From positions 3,612,001 through 3,676,000 of the forward strand of contig NZ_ARWA01000001.1 in assembly GCF_000385335.1 (NCBI RefSeq): DNA of 64,000 bases, read 5' to 3'. Shown here one piece after another: positions 8,576 to 17,059 of this stretch. The position numbers and the translations under genes are program-made. Each line of letters starts with the position of its first letter. The stretch's first letter is position 1. This DNA is from Methyloferula stellata AR4. GTDB taxonomy: Bacteria > Pseudomonadota > Alphaproteobacteria > Rhizobiales > Beijerinckiaceae. A model generated the notes under the pieces. That model was given only the letters and a program-made list of their open reading frames with translations. It ran no database searches and was not told the origin of the DNA.

Positions 8576-9781
8576 TCAAAATTTGAGCCTTTTGCGGATC
8601 GCGCCGCTCCACAGCGCAAAGACCAAGCCGCACCCTGCAAGACACGCCATTGCGAGATAGGCGCCCGTGCCGTATCGGCTCGTCAGCCAGCCGCAGGCCA
8701 CCGTCGAAAGCGCCATCGAGAGCGCGGAGACGGTCGAATACCAGCCCTGCATCCGCGCGCGATGGTTTCGCCCCGCGAGACTGCCGATCAACAACACGGT
8801 GCCGAGGTACGTCGAGGCGAAACTGAACGCATGCATGGCCTGCAACGCGAGCACGACGGGCGCCGACGGATGCAGCGCCATCACGCTCCAGCGCAGCATG
8901 GCGCCGGCCGCGCCCAGCACCAGAAAACGCGCGGCATTCTTCGCGCCGCCGAGGTAGTGTTCGGCGGTGAAGAATAAAACGCATTCGGCCGCGACTCCGA
9001 TCGCCCAAGCCACGCCGACGAAAGATGGCGAAAAGCCTTGCGCTTCCCAAAGCAAGGTGCCGAAAGAATAGATTTCGGCATGGCTCGCCTGCGTCAGGGA
9101 CCCTGCCGCGATGCAGATGATCGCGAGCCGCAGATCCGCCGGATCTTCGGTCAGGCCGCCGGCGGCCTTCGGATCGAATCTGAATCTGCGCATGGTGAGT
9201 CCGGCCCAGGCGGCAGCACCCGCCGCCGCAAGCGCCAAACAGATCATGGCAAGGATGATCCGCTCGCCCGGAAAGACCGCGACGACCGCGCCGGATAAAA
9301 GCATCATCGTTAGCGCGCTCAGCGAAGCGCCCATACGCACACGGCCATAGCGCACCGGCGGCTGACGGGCTTTTTCAAGACGGCGGATTTCCGAAAGGCT
9401 CAGCGCGTCGGCCAGCGACGGCATCGTGCCTTGCGCCGAAATGGCGAGGAGCGCCCCCAGAAAAATCGGCACAAAGCCTCTGACGAAACCGAGCGCGGCA
9501 TAGCCCGCAAACATCGCCGTGGCACAGACGGCGAGCGTCACGGCGATCCCGCGCTTGTCGGCGATAAAGGCAATTAAAGGCGTTGCGAGGACGCGCAAGA
9601 CGAAGGGCGCGCCGGTAACGAGAGCGATCTCGCTGTCGTCCAACCCGGCTGCTGCGAGCCATACTGGAAAATAGGTGAGATAAAGCCCGATCGGCAGAAA
9701 CAGCGCGGCGGAGAGAAAATAAAGCCGCCACGCGGCCCTGTTTCTGATCCGCAGCGCGGCGCGGCTCACCCACCTATCCAA
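8576..9781 (-). CDS. MFS transporter, PPP (phenylpropionate permease)-like
   Basis: Inner-membrane permease of 401 residues with about twelve hydrophobic segments, starting AAWRLYFLSAALFLPIGLYL. The overall pattern (two six-helix halves, ADKRG loop after TM2, long TM4-TM5) fits the MFS_1-like/PPP family, whose members include 3-phenylpropionate and LacY-type carriers. The substrate cannot be assigned. It is followed 90 nt upstream by the XRE-cupin regulator gene in the same direction, so the regulator may control it. The C-terminus ends in a short basic tail. Confidence 0.85.
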   Translation of the reverse strand: MDRWVSRAALRIRNRAAWRLYFLSAALFLPIGLYLTYFPVWLAAAGLDDSEIALVTGAPFVLRVLATPLIAFIADKRGIAVTLAVCATAMFAGYAALGFVRGFVPIFLGALLAISAQGTMPSLADALSLSEIRRLEKARQPPVRYGRVRMGASLSALTMMLLSGAVVAVFPGERIILAMICLALAAAGAAAWAGLTMRRFRFDPKAAGGLTEDPADLRLAIICIAAGSLTQASHAEIYSFGTLLWEAQGFSPSFVGVAWAIGVAAECVLFFTAEHYLGGAKNAARFLVLGAAGAMLRWSVMALHPSAPVVLALQAMHAFSFASTYLGTVLLIGSLAGRNHRARMQGWYSTVSALSMALSTVACGWLTSRYGTGAYLAMACLAGCGLVFALWSGAIRKRLKF

Positions 9782-9871
9782 GACGTGCTCTGACTGAAAA
9801 CACGCTCATGAGTCGTTTGTTTGATCGCACTTCCGGGCGCAAACCGGTACCCACTTTTGCTGAAAACGCTT

Positions 9872-10489
9872 TCATTCCATGACGGCGGCTTTGAGAATGC
9901 ACACCATCATGGCGGAGGCGGGCTCGCTCGAAACATTGCGGATCGTATGCGGCCGGTCGCAGCGATAGCGCAAGGTTTCCCCTGCCCTCGCGCGCTCGAC
10001 CGTGCCCGCAACCTCGACCTCGATCTCGCCAAGGTTCACCGACAAGCATTCGACCGAACCGCGCTGATGCGCCTCTGAGTCCAAAACGCCGCCGGGGTCG
10101 GCCGAGAACTCATACCATTGCAGCCATTCGACCGTCTTGATCCAGCCGATGATCGCAAGCCTGCATTTGCCGTCGTCCGACATCAGAATCGGCGTATCGC
10201 CCTTCGAGCATTTTTCCAAAAAAGGCTCGTCTTCGGCGGCTTGCAAAACGCGCTCGATCGAGACATCGAGCGCATGCGCGAGCCGCCAGATCGTCGCCAA
10301 GGTGGGATTGGTCTCGTTGCGCTCGATCTGGCTGATGATCGATTTCGCAACGCCGGATTGTTCGGACAATTCCGACAGCGAAAGATTATAGGCCTTGCGC
10401 AGGCGCTGTACCGTCTTGCCGAGCTGACCGGATAGGGCGACCGCGCCTGCCTCAAGCGCCTTCGCCTTGTCGCGACCCTCTACGCCCAT
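9872..10489 (-). CDS. XRE-family transcriptional regulator with cupin sensor domain
   Basis: DNA-binding regulator of 205 residues. Residues about 22-78 form a helix-turn-helix of the XRE type (LRKAYNLSLSELSEQSGVAKSIISQIERNETNP, read in two parts). Residues about 115-200 form a small cupin barrel (GSVECLSVNLGEIEVEVAG, RYRCDRPHTIRNV), the usual ligand-sensing module of SutR/PuuR-like regulators. The gene lies upstream of the MFS permease on the same strand, suggesting that it regulates permease expression. The ligand is not identifiable. Confidence 0.9.
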   Translation of the reverse strand: MGVEGRDKAKALEAGAVALSGQLGKTVQRLRKAYNLSLSELSEQSGVAKSIISQIERNETNPTLATIWRLAHALDVSIERVLQAAEDEPFLEKCSKGDTPILMSDDGKCRLAIIGWIKTVEWLQWYEFSADPGGVLDSEAHQRGSVECLSVNLGEIEVEVAGTVERARAGETLRYRCDRPHTIRNVSSEPASAMMVCILKAAVME

Positions 10490-10567
10490 GCTCTGCTCTC
10501 AGGTGGGGAAAAACTGTTTGAGATAATAACCGATTTCGTTTGAAATATCGAACGGTTCTTGGCCGAT

Positions 10568-11254
10568 TCAGGAAAAAAGCGCGAGTTTTTCGGCTAAAGA
10601 GAGCCGATCGAGCGCGGCAAGCGCCGCCAGACGCGGATCGTCCGTGCCTGGAACCTGCAACGGTGTCGCTCGCGGCAGCGAGGGGGCCGGAGGCGGCGCG
10701 GGTGGTGCGACAAGCTGCGTGGCAAGTGGCGGGACAAGTGGCGCTGCGAGTTTGGCCGCCTCCTTCATGGGCGCCTGCGGCGGTTCCCTCGACTGGTCCC
10801 GCGATGAATCTTGAGGCGCTTCCAGAGCGGGTTTGGCTTTCGCCGCGATGGGGCGCGGCGCTGCGGGCGGGGCCGGCATCGGCTCGGCACCCGGCGCTTT
10901 CGGCAGGCCGGCGATGGCGCGGGCCTGGGTATCGAGATCGTCGCAGAGATAGGCATCGGCGCCGCTCTCGCGCAGCTCCTCGATAATATCGGCGAGCCGC
11001 GTCGCGATCTCATCGGCACGCTGCGTCAAAAGCCGCAGGTGCGGCGAGACATCGGGTGGCGGCAAGGCGCGCTGGCTTATGACGACGGTCTCGAGCCGGC
11101 CGATGGCCGCGAGCATCTCTTGCACTTCCTCGACTCGGTTGCGCCGCGCATATTCGGTGAGGAACCAGCGGCCACGCACCGTCTCGACGACGGCCGCATG
11201 GATTGCGTCGTAATCTTCTTCAGTCATGCCTTCCGGCGGCGGAGTGGCAACCAT
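10568..11254 (-). CDS. Hypothetical protein, Pro/Ala-rich linker with conserved ends
   Basis: Protein of 228 residues with no catalytic motif that I recognise. The N-terminal ~95 residues are helical and contain VRGRWFLTEYARRNR, a motif that recurs in uncharacterised Hyphomicrobiales proteins. Then follow an acidic patch (YLCDDLDTQ), a low-complexity Pro/Ala segment (residues ~115-195), and a short C-terminal helix (LAALAALDRLSLAEKLALFS). No signal peptide or TM segment is present, so it is probably cytosolic. The layout (two conserved ends joined by a flexible linker) suggests a protein-protein adaptor. Both its upstream neighbour kinase and its downstream regulator are signalling genes. Confidence 0.75.
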   Translation of the reverse strand: MVATPPPEGMTEEDYDAIHAAVVETVRGRWFLTEYARRNRVEEVQEMLAAIGRLETVVISQRALPPPDVSPHLRLLTQRADEIATRLADIIEELRESGADAYLCDDLDTQARAIAGLPKAPGAEPMPAPPAAPRPIAAKAKPALEAPQDSSRDQSREPPQAPMKEAAKLAAPLVPPLATQLVAPPAPPPAPSLPRATPLQVPGTDDPRLAALAALDRLSLAEKLALFS

Positions 11255-11424
11255 CTCGTGCTCTGGCCTTACGGAGACGAATCATCACGCAGGAGTGTGC
11301 GGCATGGCGACAAGAAGGCAAGCCATCAGCCCTATATTCATCGCGCCTCTTTGGATTAAGCTGCGTGCAATACCAACCGCGCCGTTAAGATTAACGCTCA
11401 GCCGAAACAGCCATAGAGGCACCT

Positions 11425-12954
11425 TTGACACTTGGATCGCCGATGATGCCTATGCCGCGCTACGGGATGCCGAGCTCTCAAAGCGCCTTCTTCCGATCGA
11501 CGGCTATTGCCATTCTCATCGGATTGGCGGCGCTCGTCGCGATCGTCGCGGCCACGCTATGGCTTGTCGGCGAGACCCACATCTATTCCGACAGTCTGGA
11601 CCGCGCCCGCCAGCAGCGAGCGGCCGTGGCCGCTCTCCATATCCTCATCCTGCAGGCGGAAACGAGTCAGCGCGGCTATTTGCTGGCCGGCAATGAAAGC
11701 TATCTCGAGCCCTATGATTCAGCCGTCGCGAAGATCGGCCCGCAGCTCGATCGCGTCCGCTCGATGCTGACCGGCGCCGATGCCGCGCCGACGGCTGGCC
11801 GTCTTGTCGCCACCGTCGACGGCGTTCTCGCCAAGCTGAAGGAAACGATCGATCTTGCCCGGATCGACGGCCGCCGCGACGCAGCGATGGCGCTTTTCAG
11901 CAGCAATGACGAACGCGAGCTGATGGTGGATGAGCAAAAGGCCTTCCTGGATCTCGTCGCACAAGCCGACCACAACATCAGTCAGAGCGTGGAGCGGCAG
12001 CAAATTGCCATATCGCGGCTGCGCTTTGTGATTTTCGGCGGAGCACTCATCATTATTGCCGTCACGGTCGGAAACGCCTTTGTCGTCTTGCGCTACACAA
12101 GACGGCTCGCCACGGCCCAGCGCGAGGTCCAGGAGCTCAACGCCGGACTGGAAGAGCGCGTACGTGAGCGAACCTCCGATCTCGGCCGCGCCAATGAAGA
12201 GGTCCAGCGCTTTGCCTATATCGTGACGCATGACTTGCGGGCGCCGCTCGTCAACATCATGGGCTTCACAAGCGAATTGGAAACAAGCCTTGCGCCGGTC
12301 CAGGCCTTCATCGGGCGGGCAGACGAGACCAATGATCCCGTCGTCAAAAATGCACGCCTGGCGGCGCTCGAAGATCTTCCGGAAGCCATCGGCTTCATCC
12401 GGTCCTCGACGCGCAAGATGGACGGGCTGATCAATGCCATCCTTAAACTGTCCCGCGAGGGGCGCCGCACGTTAAAGCCAGAGCCTGTCGATCTCGGTAC
12501 GCTGTTGCAGGCCGCCGTGGAAAGCGTCCGGCATCAAATCATCGATGCCGATGGTACGGTTACGATCGAAGGCAAGGTTAATCCCATTATTTCGGATAAG
12601 CTGGCGCTCGATCAAATTTTTGGTAATCTTCTGGACAATGCGGTGAAATACCGCGACCCGGCCCGGCCGCTGTCTATCAAAATCCGCATCGGCAAAGAGT
12701 ATGGGCGGACCATATCCGTCGCCATAGAAGACAATGGACGCGGCATCGCCAAACAGGATCACGAACGCGTCTTCGAGCTTTTCCGCCGCTCAGGCGTGCA
12801 AAACCAGCGCGGCGAAGGTATCGGCCTTGCCCATGTCCGCGCCATGGTCCGGAATTTGGGCGGCGACATTACGCTTTCATCCGAACTGGGATATGGAACG
12901 ACATTCAAGGTCATTCTTCCGAAAGATTTACGCACAGTAACCGGAGCGGACTGA
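11425..12954 (+). CDS. Sensor histidine kinase with CHASE3 periplasmic domain
   Basis: Membrane kinase of about 509 residues. TM1 is at ~25-47, a CHASE3-type extracytoplasmic helical domain follows (QAETSQRGYLLAGNESYLEPY), TM2 is at ~203-225, then a coiled coil (LNAGLEERVRERTSDLGRA). The HisKA phosphoacceptor is in AYIVTHDLRAPLVNI. The ATPase boxes are N (FGNLLDNAVKY), G1 (IEDNGRGI) and G2 (GEGIGLAHVRAM). TTG 11425 has GAGG 5 nt upstream; ATG 11443 is the alternative. The receiver gene begins 1 nt after its stop, and these two plus the third gene form one operon. This kinase type usually phosphorylates a partner Rcp1-like receiver. Confidence 0.9.
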   Translation: MTLGSPMMPMPRYGMPSSQSAFFRSTAIAILIGLAALVAIVAATLWLVGETHIYSDSLDRARQQRAAVAALHILILQAETSQRGYLLAGNESYLEPYDSAVAKIGPQLDRVRSMLTGADAAPTAGRLVATVDGVLAKLKETIDLARIDGRRDAAMALFSSNDERELMVDEQKAFLDLVAQADHNISQSVERQQIAISRLRFVIFGGALIIIAVTVGNAFVVLRYTRRLATAQREVQELNAGLEERVRERTSDLGRANEEVQRFAYIVTHDLRAPLVNIMGFTSELETSLAPVQAFIGRADETNDPVVKNARLAALEDLPEAIGFIRSSTRKMDGLINAILKLSREGRRTLKPEPVDLGTLLQAAVESVRHQIIDADGTVTIEGKVNPIISDKLALDQIFGNLLDNAVKYRDPARPLSIKIRIGKEYGRTISVAIEDNGRGIAKQDHERVFELFRRSGVQNQRGEGIGLAHVRAMVRNLGGDITLSSELGYGTTFKVILPKDLRTVTGAD

Positions 12955-12955
12955 C

Positions 12956-13393
12956 GTGAGCGAAAATGCAAAGCCAGTGAAAATCGTCATGATCGAGGAT
13001 GATGAGGGCCATGCGCGTCTGATCGAAAAAAACATCAGGCGTGCCGGTGTCAGCAATGAGATCATCCCATTCACGAACGGAACCGATGCGCTCGGCTTTC
13101 TCTTCGGCGGAAGCCATCCGGAAAAAGGCAGCCATCTTCTCGTTCTTCTCGATTTGAATCTGCCGGACATGACCGGCATCTCTATTCTTGAGAGGATCAA
13201 ATCCGACGCTGCGACGCGGAGGCTGCCCGTCGTCGTGCTGACGACGACGGATGACGCGCGCGAAATCCAACGCTGTTACGATCTCGGCGCCAATGTCTAT
13301 ATTACCAAGCCGGTCGATTACGAAGGCTTCGCCAATGCCATCCGTCAGCTCGGTCTCTTCTTTACCGTCATGCAGGTTCCGGAAGCCAATTGA
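12956..13393 (+). CDS. Single-domain response regulator (Rcp1-like)
   Basis: CheY-like receiver of 145 residues without an output domain. The acidic pair is MIEDDEGHARL, the phosphoacceptor Asp is in LVLLDLNLPDMTG, and the conserved Lys is in VYITKPVDYEGF. It starts with GTG one nt after the kinase stop and ends 3 nt before the next ATG. The tight spacing suggests that it passes phosphate between the upstream kinase and the downstream receiver-kinase. Confidence 0.93.
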   Translation: MSENAKPVKIVMIEDDEGHARLIEKNIRRAGVSNEIIPFTNGTDALGFLFGGSHPEKGSHLLVLLDLNLPDMTGISILERIKSDAATRRLPVVVLTTTDDAREIQRCYDLGANVYITKPVDYEGFANAIRQLGLFFTVMQVPEAN

Positions 13394-13396
13394 TCT

Positions 13397-14431
13397 ATGC
13401 CGCCCTCGCCCGTCTCCGTTCTTTATGTCGATGATGATCCGGGCTTGACCCGCCTGATCCAGAGGACGCTCGGCCGGCGTGGTTATAGCGTGGAAATCGC
13501 CTCTACAACGGAAGAAGGGCTCGAGCGGATCGCGAAAGGCGGCGTCGATGTCGTCGCGCTCGACCATTTTCTGCCGACCGGCACGGGTCTCGATTTTCTG
13601 GCGGCGATGCGCGGCCTCACTGCACTGCCCGCCGTCGTCTATGTCACGGGCACCGACGAAACGGCCGTGGCGATCGCAGCGCTCAAGGCCGGCGCTTCAG
13701 ATTATGTCTTAAAAACCGTCGGCGAAGAATTTTTCGAGCTTCTTGGAACCGCCATCGATCAGGCCGTCGAGAAGGTGCGCCTGGAACGCGAACGCGACCG
13801 CGCCTTGGAAGACATGCGGCAAGCACGCGACCGCGCCGAGATCCTGCTCAATGAAGTCAATCATCGCGTCGCTAACAGCCTCTCCCTGATTGCCGGACTC
13901 GTCCGGATGCAGGCGCGCACGCATGACGATCCATCCGTCAAATCCGCGTTGGAAGAAGTGCAATCGCGGATTTCCGCCATCGCCGGCGTGCATCGGCGCC
14001 TCTATACGTCGGAGGATGTCCGCTACGTCGAACTTTCGGGCTATCTTGGAAGCCTTCTCGAAGAATTGGGCGCGACGCTCAAGGCCACAGGACACGCCTC
14101 CAAGGTTCGGTTCACCGCCGATCCCATCACCGTCCAGACCGACAAAGCCATCTGGATCGGCATCGTCATTACGGAACTCGTCACAAACGCATTCAAATAT
14201 GCCTATCCCGAAATGGAGCCGGGCGAGATCCGCGTGCAGTTCCGCGAAGTGGGTCCGCGCCGCGTGCATCTGTCGGTCGAAGACGATGGGATCGGGTGGA
14301 AAGGCGAAGGCCCCGCGAAGGGTACGGGCCTCGGCAGCCGCATTGTGAGCACAACGGCGCGAAGCCTCGGCTCTTCCGTCGCCTATGAGGGCACGGGAGG
14401 CTGCCGCGTCAGCCTCGAATTCGAGCTGTAA
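13397..14431 (+). CDS. Response regulator/histidine kinase (receiver plus HisKA_2)
   Basis: Soluble two-domain signalling protein of 344 residues. The N-terminal receiver (residues ~5-120) has YVDDDPGLT and the phosphoacceptor in VVALDHFLPTGTG. A coiled linker leads to a HisKA_2 phosphoacceptor helix (LLNEVNHRVANSLSLI). The C-terminal HATPase has LVTNAFKYAYPEMEPG, VEDDGIGW and GTGLGSRIV. This architecture is common in Hyphomicrobiales and often feeds the general stress response or a phosphorelay. It is the last gene of the operon and is convergent with srfC, 29 nt away. Confidence 0.92.
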   Translation: MPPSPVSVLYVDDDPGLTRLIQRTLGRRGYSVEIASTTEEGLERIAKGGVDVVALDHFLPTGTGLDFLAAMRGLTALPAVVYVTGTDETAVAIAALKAGASDYVLKTVGEEFFELLGTAIDQAVEKVRLERERDRALEDMRQARDRAEILLNEVNHRVANSLSLIAGLVRMQARTHDDPSVKSALEEVQSRISAIAGVHRRLYTSEDVRYVELSGYLGSLLEELGATLKATGHASKVRFTADPITVQTDKAIWIGIVITELVTNAFKYAYPEMEPGEIRVQFREVGPRRVHLSVEDDGIGWKGEGPAKGTGLGSRIVSTTARSLGSSVAYEGTGGCRVSLEFEL

Positions 14432-14460
14432 TCGGCGCACCTCGTCGCGGCAAAAATCTC

Positions 14461-17043
14461 TCACTCCGCCGCTGTGACAGACGCTCCCAGGCTCTGAATG
14501 ATCTGGCCAAGCAGAAAATTCTGTTCTGGATTATGCACGAGCCCATCGGCCGATTGGGCATTGGATTGCACATGCGCATAAAAGGTCCTGAGCCAGCGCA
14601 AGACGAAATCCTGCTGCACCGCCACGGGCTCCATGCCGATGCCGCTCGCATCATAGGCCACCGGCATTTCCGGCGGCTCCGCGCCGAGCGTGGCGACAAA
14701 GCGATTGATGTGGCGTTCAGCGACGATCGTTGCTTTGGCCGCGCCCTGCTCAGCCGTCTCGATATGAGAGATCGCATTGAGCGATGTGCAGATCGCGTCT
14801 TCGAGGCGCAGCCGGCGCGAGGTCGCGAGCACTTCGGTTGCAACCTCGCGCAAAGAGGTGCGTGAGACGCCGATTTCGCTCACGAAGAAACTATCCTCGA
14901 CCGTCTCGTGCAAGGACCGCGACCAGACCTGCAGCGCATGACGCGCCAGAATATCGCGGCGGTTGGGCCGCGGCGCGGGCGGCGGCGGGGGCGCGGAAGA
15001 CCGCCCCCCGGCACCGCCCTTTACAGCGTCGAGAATGCTGCTGCGCTTTTTCGGCGCCGCCTGTTCCAATTGTCCGGCATCTGCCTCTTCCGTCAGGCCG
15101 CGCGTGCGGGCTTCATAAAGCGCATCGGCGAGCCTTTCGCGATCGAGGCACATGCCGCGCAGGAACGTTCCGAATTTTTGCCGCTCTATACATTCTTCGA
15201 ATTCGGAGATCACCTGTTCCGCCATCGCCGTGCGCTCAGCTACGCGCTGCGCGGAATCGGTCGGAATGAAATAGGGGCTCAAGGCCTGCATGAGATGCGT
15301 GCGCAAGTCGCCAAGCCGCGCTTTGACCTGCGCCTGCTTCATACCCGGCTGACAGACGTGGGCGAGATTTTCGGCGAGATAGGAAATGCCACCGTCATTC
15401 AGCCGCATCACCTCGTCGAAAGCCCGCAACGGATCGCGGAAATGCGCATTGACCTCCGGCACTTTCGTATAGGCCTCGCGCAGCTCGGCGATGCGCGGGA
15501 CCTTTTGCGGCAGAACGCTCATTTCCGTGCGGCCGGAATAGCGGATGACGCCTTCGGCCTTATAATTGGGATTGCGGATCCAATAGCAATTCTTGAACGG
15601 CGCGTCGGGCGTCCATTTCAAGGGCCAGGCCGTCGGCACTTTCGCAAAAGGCTTCAACAGCGAGGCTTCAAGACGCGTCTGAAAGCGCAATCCCGGATCG
15701 GTGCCCTCGTCGCTGACCTTTTCCGACAAATGCTGATCGAACATGGTCATCAAGAAGAACAATAGCACCGGACGCCCGACGCGTTCTTCGGGCGTGCGTC
15801 CATGCGTGACGCCGATCCATTCCTCGATCACGCTCGGCAATGTCGTCACATCGAGATTGCTCGGCCGCAGGCAGAGCAGCATGCTCGTCAATTCCTGCTC
15901 CGCCGTATAGCGCTGAAAGAGATAATCGACCTTGCCACGCAGGAACAATTCTTTGAGCGCCGTGCCTTTGGCCTCGGCCAGGAATTTCGCAAGCCTATGT
16001 GGCGTGCGGTTGCGATAGCCGGGAAAATCGAGAAGGTCCGTATGTTCGAAGAAGGGCCAGGGGCTTTCCTTCAAGACCATTCGCAATTCGGCGGCAAGCG
16101 CGGTCAAGACCGGCCGCGGCAATTGCACCGTCGAATGATCCGGGCACATGATCGTCAGCTTGTCGGCATTGGGATCGTCGATACCAGCCAAAGTCTCGAC
16201 ATTCAAAATGCCATGCGTCGCCGGGATCAAGGCATCGAGCGGACAAAAGGCTTCTTCGGCGAAATCCATCTTTTCGAGCGCGCCGACAAGCGTCAGATAA
16301 AGTCCGGTCAAAGGCTCATGACGGCCCCAGAAGATCGAAAACAGTTCGGCACGCTCCCGCAGGCCGAGGCGCGGCGCGGCTTTGGCAACGCGATCCCAGA
16401 ACGGTGCGAAGACGCGGGTTTCCGTGCGCCTGATCTGGGTCAGAAAATATTCCTCTATATCCCAAATGTCTTCTTCGCGCAGCGTATCGACATAGGAGCC
16501 GGATAACCGCGTTTCGAATTTGGCGATATGCTGATCGATGTCTTCGGGTGAGAGGATCGTCTCGTCTTGAAGATCGGTGTCGAAGAAATAGGAGTTCGCG
16601 AGAATCTTGAAAATATCGGTCTGCGTCAAAAGCCGCAGCGCCACCGGATAGCCGGGCGGCGTCTGGGTTTTATGGATCGAAAAGCGCGTGACGAGACCGG
16701 TCGCTTCCTTGTCGCCATAAGGATTGATCTCCTTGATGAAGTCGATCTCCGGCCGCGCCGGATCGGCAAAGAGCGCCGTCAATGTCTCGCCTTTGCGAGC
16801 CAGCACGGAAACGAGGTAGGATTTGCCCGCTTGGCTCGGCCCGAACACGCCGATGCACATCGGGCGCTCGACGGAACGCGCCAGCCTCTTTGCCTGATAG
16901 GCGTGGTTGCGCAGATTGCGCTCGAGATAGGCGCGGTCCTGTCCGATGCGCGGATCGTTCTTCGGATCCGAGATCCAATCCAAAGCCTGTTGCGCCGCGA
17001 GCGCGGTAGATTCGCAAGCTTTGACGAGCGTGGCCTCGTTCAT
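14461..17043 (-). CDS. srfC: SrfC-like dynamin-type GTPase
   Basis: Large protein of 860 residues matching the putative virulence factor SrfC family. Walker A is GPSQAGKS (68-75); a G3-like HTDLLDFPGYRNR lies at 334-346; LLFFLMTMFDQ (~427-437) is in the position of a G4 element. The long insertion between Walker A and G3 and the helical C-terminal half resemble dynamin-like or membrane-associated GTPases. A short Pro-rich stretch (~695-705) separates the last helical domain. No signal peptide or TM is seen, so it is cytosolic or membrane-peripheral. A GGAG lies 9 nt before the start. It follows srfB by 16 nt, the order known from enterobacterial srfABC. Molecular function is unproven. Confidence 0.85.
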   Translation of the reverse strand: MNEATLVKACESTALAAQQALDWISDPKNDPRIGQDRAYLERNLRNHAYQAKRLARSVERPMCIGVFGPSQAGKSYLVSVLARKGETLTALFADPARPEIDFIKEINPYGDKEATGLVTRFSIHKTQTPPGYPVALRLLTQTDIFKILANSYFFDTDLQDETILSPEDIDQHIAKFETRLSGSYVDTLREEDIWDIEEYFLTQIRRTETRVFAPFWDRVAKAAPRLGLRERAELFSIFWGRHEPLTGLYLTLVGALEKMDFAEEAFCPLDALIPATHGILNVETLAGIDDPNADKLTIMCPDHSTVQLPRPVLTALAAELRMVLKESPWPFFEHTDLLDFPGYRNRTPHRLAKFLAEAKGTALKELFLRGKVDYLFQRYTAEQELTSMLLCLRPSNLDVTTLPSVIEEWIGVTHGRTPEERVGRPVLLFFLMTMFDQHLSEKVSDEGTDPGLRFQTRLEASLLKPFAKVPTAWPLKWTPDAPFKNCYWIRNPNYKAEGVIRYSGRTEMSVLPQKVPRIAELREAYTKVPEVNAHFRDPLRAFDEVMRLNDGGISYLAENLAHVCQPGMKQAQVKARLGDLRTHLMQALSPYFIPTDSAQRVAERTAMAEQVISEFEECIERQKFGTFLRGMCLDRERLADALYEARTRGLTEEADAGQLEQAAPKKRSSILDAVKGGAGGRSSAPPPPPAPRPNRRDILARHALQVWSRSLHETVEDSFFVSEIGVSRTSLREVATEVLATSRRLRLEDAICTSLNAISHIETAEQGAAKATIVAERHINRFVATLGAEPPEMPVAYDASGIGMEPVAVQQDFVLRWLRTFYAHVQSNAQSADGLVHNPEQNFLLGQIIQSLGASVTAAE

Positions 17044-17059
17044 GATCTTACACTCCGAT